From Rudanella sp. (GTDB lineage: Bacteria > Bacteroidota > Bacteroidia > Cytophagales > Spirosomataceae), in assembly GCA_026785985.1 (NCBI GenBank), contig JAJAYX010000522.1, positions 1 to 7,785 of the forward strand: 7,785 nucleotides of DNA. Direction: 5' to 3'. Within the stretch, counting starts at the first letter, position 1; each line of letters begins with the position of its first letter. Both the position numbers and the translations under genes were made by a program. Below, in pieces: positions 6,533 through 7,785 of this stretch. The notes under the pieces are model-generated. The model made no database searches, was not told the DNA's origin, and saw only the letters and a list, made by a program, of their open reading frames with translations.

Positions 6533-7780
6533 TTAGAATTCCAAAACTTCGTTGTCTCCGAAATTCTCGTATGACGACGTAATAATCTGCTCACCAGGCT
6601 GTAAGCCTTCCAGCACCTCGTAGAATTCGGGATTTTTGCGGCCCAGGGTGATATTGCGTTTGGTGGCCCGCTTGCCGGAATTATCCACTACGTACACCCA
6701 ATTGCCGCCCGTGTCGGAGAAGAACCCACCAACAGGAAGCAGCATCGCTTTGGCCGCCTTACCCAACTCCAACTGAATCGGCGATGACTGACCGCGCTTG
6801 AGATCCTTCGGGGCCGCTTGGGTGAACTTCATATCCACGTCGATGCGGCCATTGCGGGATTCGGGGTAAACGCGGGTAATTTCCAGTTCGTGTTTCGCGC
6901 CGTTGTAGTCAAACGTCCCTTTCAGCCCCGCAAAAATGCGGTTGTTATAGTGTTCATCCACGCCAACCCGCATTTTAAACCCGTTCATATCGTCGATTTG
7001 GCCAATGTTCTGCCCTTGATTGATGTTGGAGCCAACTTCCACGTCGATGCTCGACAACTGTCCCGAAACGGGTGCTTTCACCACCAGATTATTGAGCGTT
7101 TGCTGCCAGAGCGACACGTTTTTCTGGGTTCGGGCCAGCGTACCTTCCAGCATCTGAATCTGCGTTCTAGAGTTCTCTTCCTGGTATTTTTGCGATTCGG
7201 CTTCAATCTTCCGTTGCTCTACCAACCGCTCGTAATCGAGTTTGGCTTTCATGTAATCCTGCTCCGAAATCACCTTGTCTTTGACCAGTTTAGCCTGCCG
7301 GTCGAACACGTCTTTGGTTTGGCTGATCTGAAAATCGAGGTCGGAGAGGGCTTTGCGGAGCGAATATCGCTCCACCCGCAACCGCTGCCGGGTATTTTGC
7401 AAGTCGTTTACGAGCCGGTTAGCTTCCGTTTCCGATTGCAGGAAGTTGAGCCGCAGGTTCTGGTTTTCGAGCCGAAGCAACACATCGCCCTGCTTTACCA
7501 TGGTGCCGCCCTCCACCAGTTTCTCGGTGACGTAGCCGCCCGCAATGGCATCTAAGCGTATGGTTTTCAGGGGTTGAACAACGCCCGTCACGGCAATGAA
7601 ATCCTCGAACGGCCCCGTTGAAACGGTTGAAATCGTGATTTTTTCTTTTTCGACGTTTAGTTTCGAGCGGGTGTCCGCCAGCAGGAACGTGTAGGCAAGT
7701 AATCCGGTCACTAACGTGCCGCCAGCCGCCAGCGCCATGCGCTGTTGAGTCCAGACACGTTTGGGTAAGCTTCGGTCCAT
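6533..7780 (-). CDS. HlyD/MacA-type periplasmic adaptor (membrane fusion) protein
   Basis: A complete 415-residue membrane-fusion protein that would link the inner-membrane ABC permeases to an outer-membrane TolC-like channel. One N-terminal anchor helix lies at about 17-34 after a basic segment (RSLPKRVW), and no lipobox cysteine is seen. The first lipoyl half is about 62-107 ([24 protein letters not shown]). A long coiled-coil hairpin follows at about 108-228, rich in Gln, Glu, Arg and Leu. The second lipoyl half is about 231-263 ([23 protein letters not shown]), then a beta-barrel at about 265-335 and a membrane-proximal domain at about 340-415 ([34 protein letters not shown]). It is the first gene of the operon seen here; only five bases upstream are in the window, so promoter and start context cannot be judged. 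It lies 22 bases before the ATPase, indicating co-transcription. Confidence 0.94.
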   Translation of the reverse strand: MDRSLPKRVWTQQRMALAAGGTLVTGLLAYTFLLADTRSKLNVEKEKITISTVSTGPFEDFIAVTGVVQPLKTIRLDAIAGGYVTEKLVEGGTMVKQGDVLLRLENQNLRLNFLQSETEANRLVNDLQNTRQRLRVERYSLRKALSDLDFQISQTKDVFDRQAKLVKDKVISEQDYMKAKLDYERLVEQRKIEAESQKYQEENSRTQIQMLEGTLARTQKNVSLWQQTLNNLVVKAPVSGQLSSIDVEVGSNINQGQNIGQIDDMNGFKMRVGVDEHYNNRIFAGLKGTFDYNGAKHELEITRVYPESRNGRIDVDMKFTQAAPKDLKRGQSSPIQLELGKAAKAMLLPVGGFFSDTGGNWVYVVDNSGKRATKRNITLGRKNPEFYEVLEGLQPGEQIITSSYENFGDNEVLEF

Positions 7781-7785
7781 ATATC

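Noticed and set aside
6249..6594. Reading the ATPase as two genuine separate proteins (half-ATPases)
   Set aside because: The split falls inside the core nucleotide-binding fold between Walker A and the Q-loop; the frame continues without a shift, and the second piece has only a GTG with no ribosome-binding context.
6818..7555. 245-codon plus-strand open frame opposite the adaptor gene
   Set aside because: It is antisense to a complete HlyD-type protein, and its translation has no coherent domain, start context or promoter.

Overview
The window reads as chromosomal DNA from a Bacteroidota bacterium, most likely a Cytophagales member of the Spirosoma type. Three things point there. The roughly 800-residue, 8-helix FtsX/MacB-like permeases that begin MFRNYLKIA are a hallmark of that group. 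The two plus-strand genes are preceded by TAnnTTTG-type -7 elements. Small Uma2/DUF820 genes are scattered among the housekeeping genes. The genus is an inference from sequence style and was not obtained by a search.

Layout: the minus strand carries a MacAB-like ABC export operon, transcribed right to left. In order it holds a membrane-anchored HlyD/MacA-type periplasmic adaptor (7780-6533), an ABC ATPase (6510-5833), a first FtsX-type permease (5349-2965) and a second FtsX-type permease (2441 to the left edge, missing only about its last four residues and stop). Two short plus-strand genes of the Uma2/DUF820 PD-(D/E)XK nuclease-like family (2484-2963 and 5387-5836) sit antisense in the gaps just upstream of each permease. 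Each is divergent from one permease start and convergent, with a 1-base gap or a 4-base overlap, with the next operon gene. Essentially every base is genic; no RNA gene, CRISPR array, insertion sequence or clear terminator was seen.

Function: in an intact system of this kind the ATPase would energise the permeases in the inner membrane, and the adaptor would link them to an outer-membrane TolC-like channel not present here. The ATPase reading frame, however, is broken by two in-frame stop codons (TAA at codon 65, TAG at codon 76) between Walker A and the Q-loop, with no frameshift and every downstream motif preserved. As read, the operon lacks a working ATPase of its own, unless this is a sequencing error or another ATPase serves in trans.

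Points worth a second look are the doubly nonsense-interrupted ATPase, the repeated permease/Uma2 divergent pairs with similarly placed promoters, the strong similarity of the two permeases confined to their ends, and the sharp G+C contrast between the permease genes. I found no convincing new defence or mobile system; the two Uma2 genes are the least understood elements.
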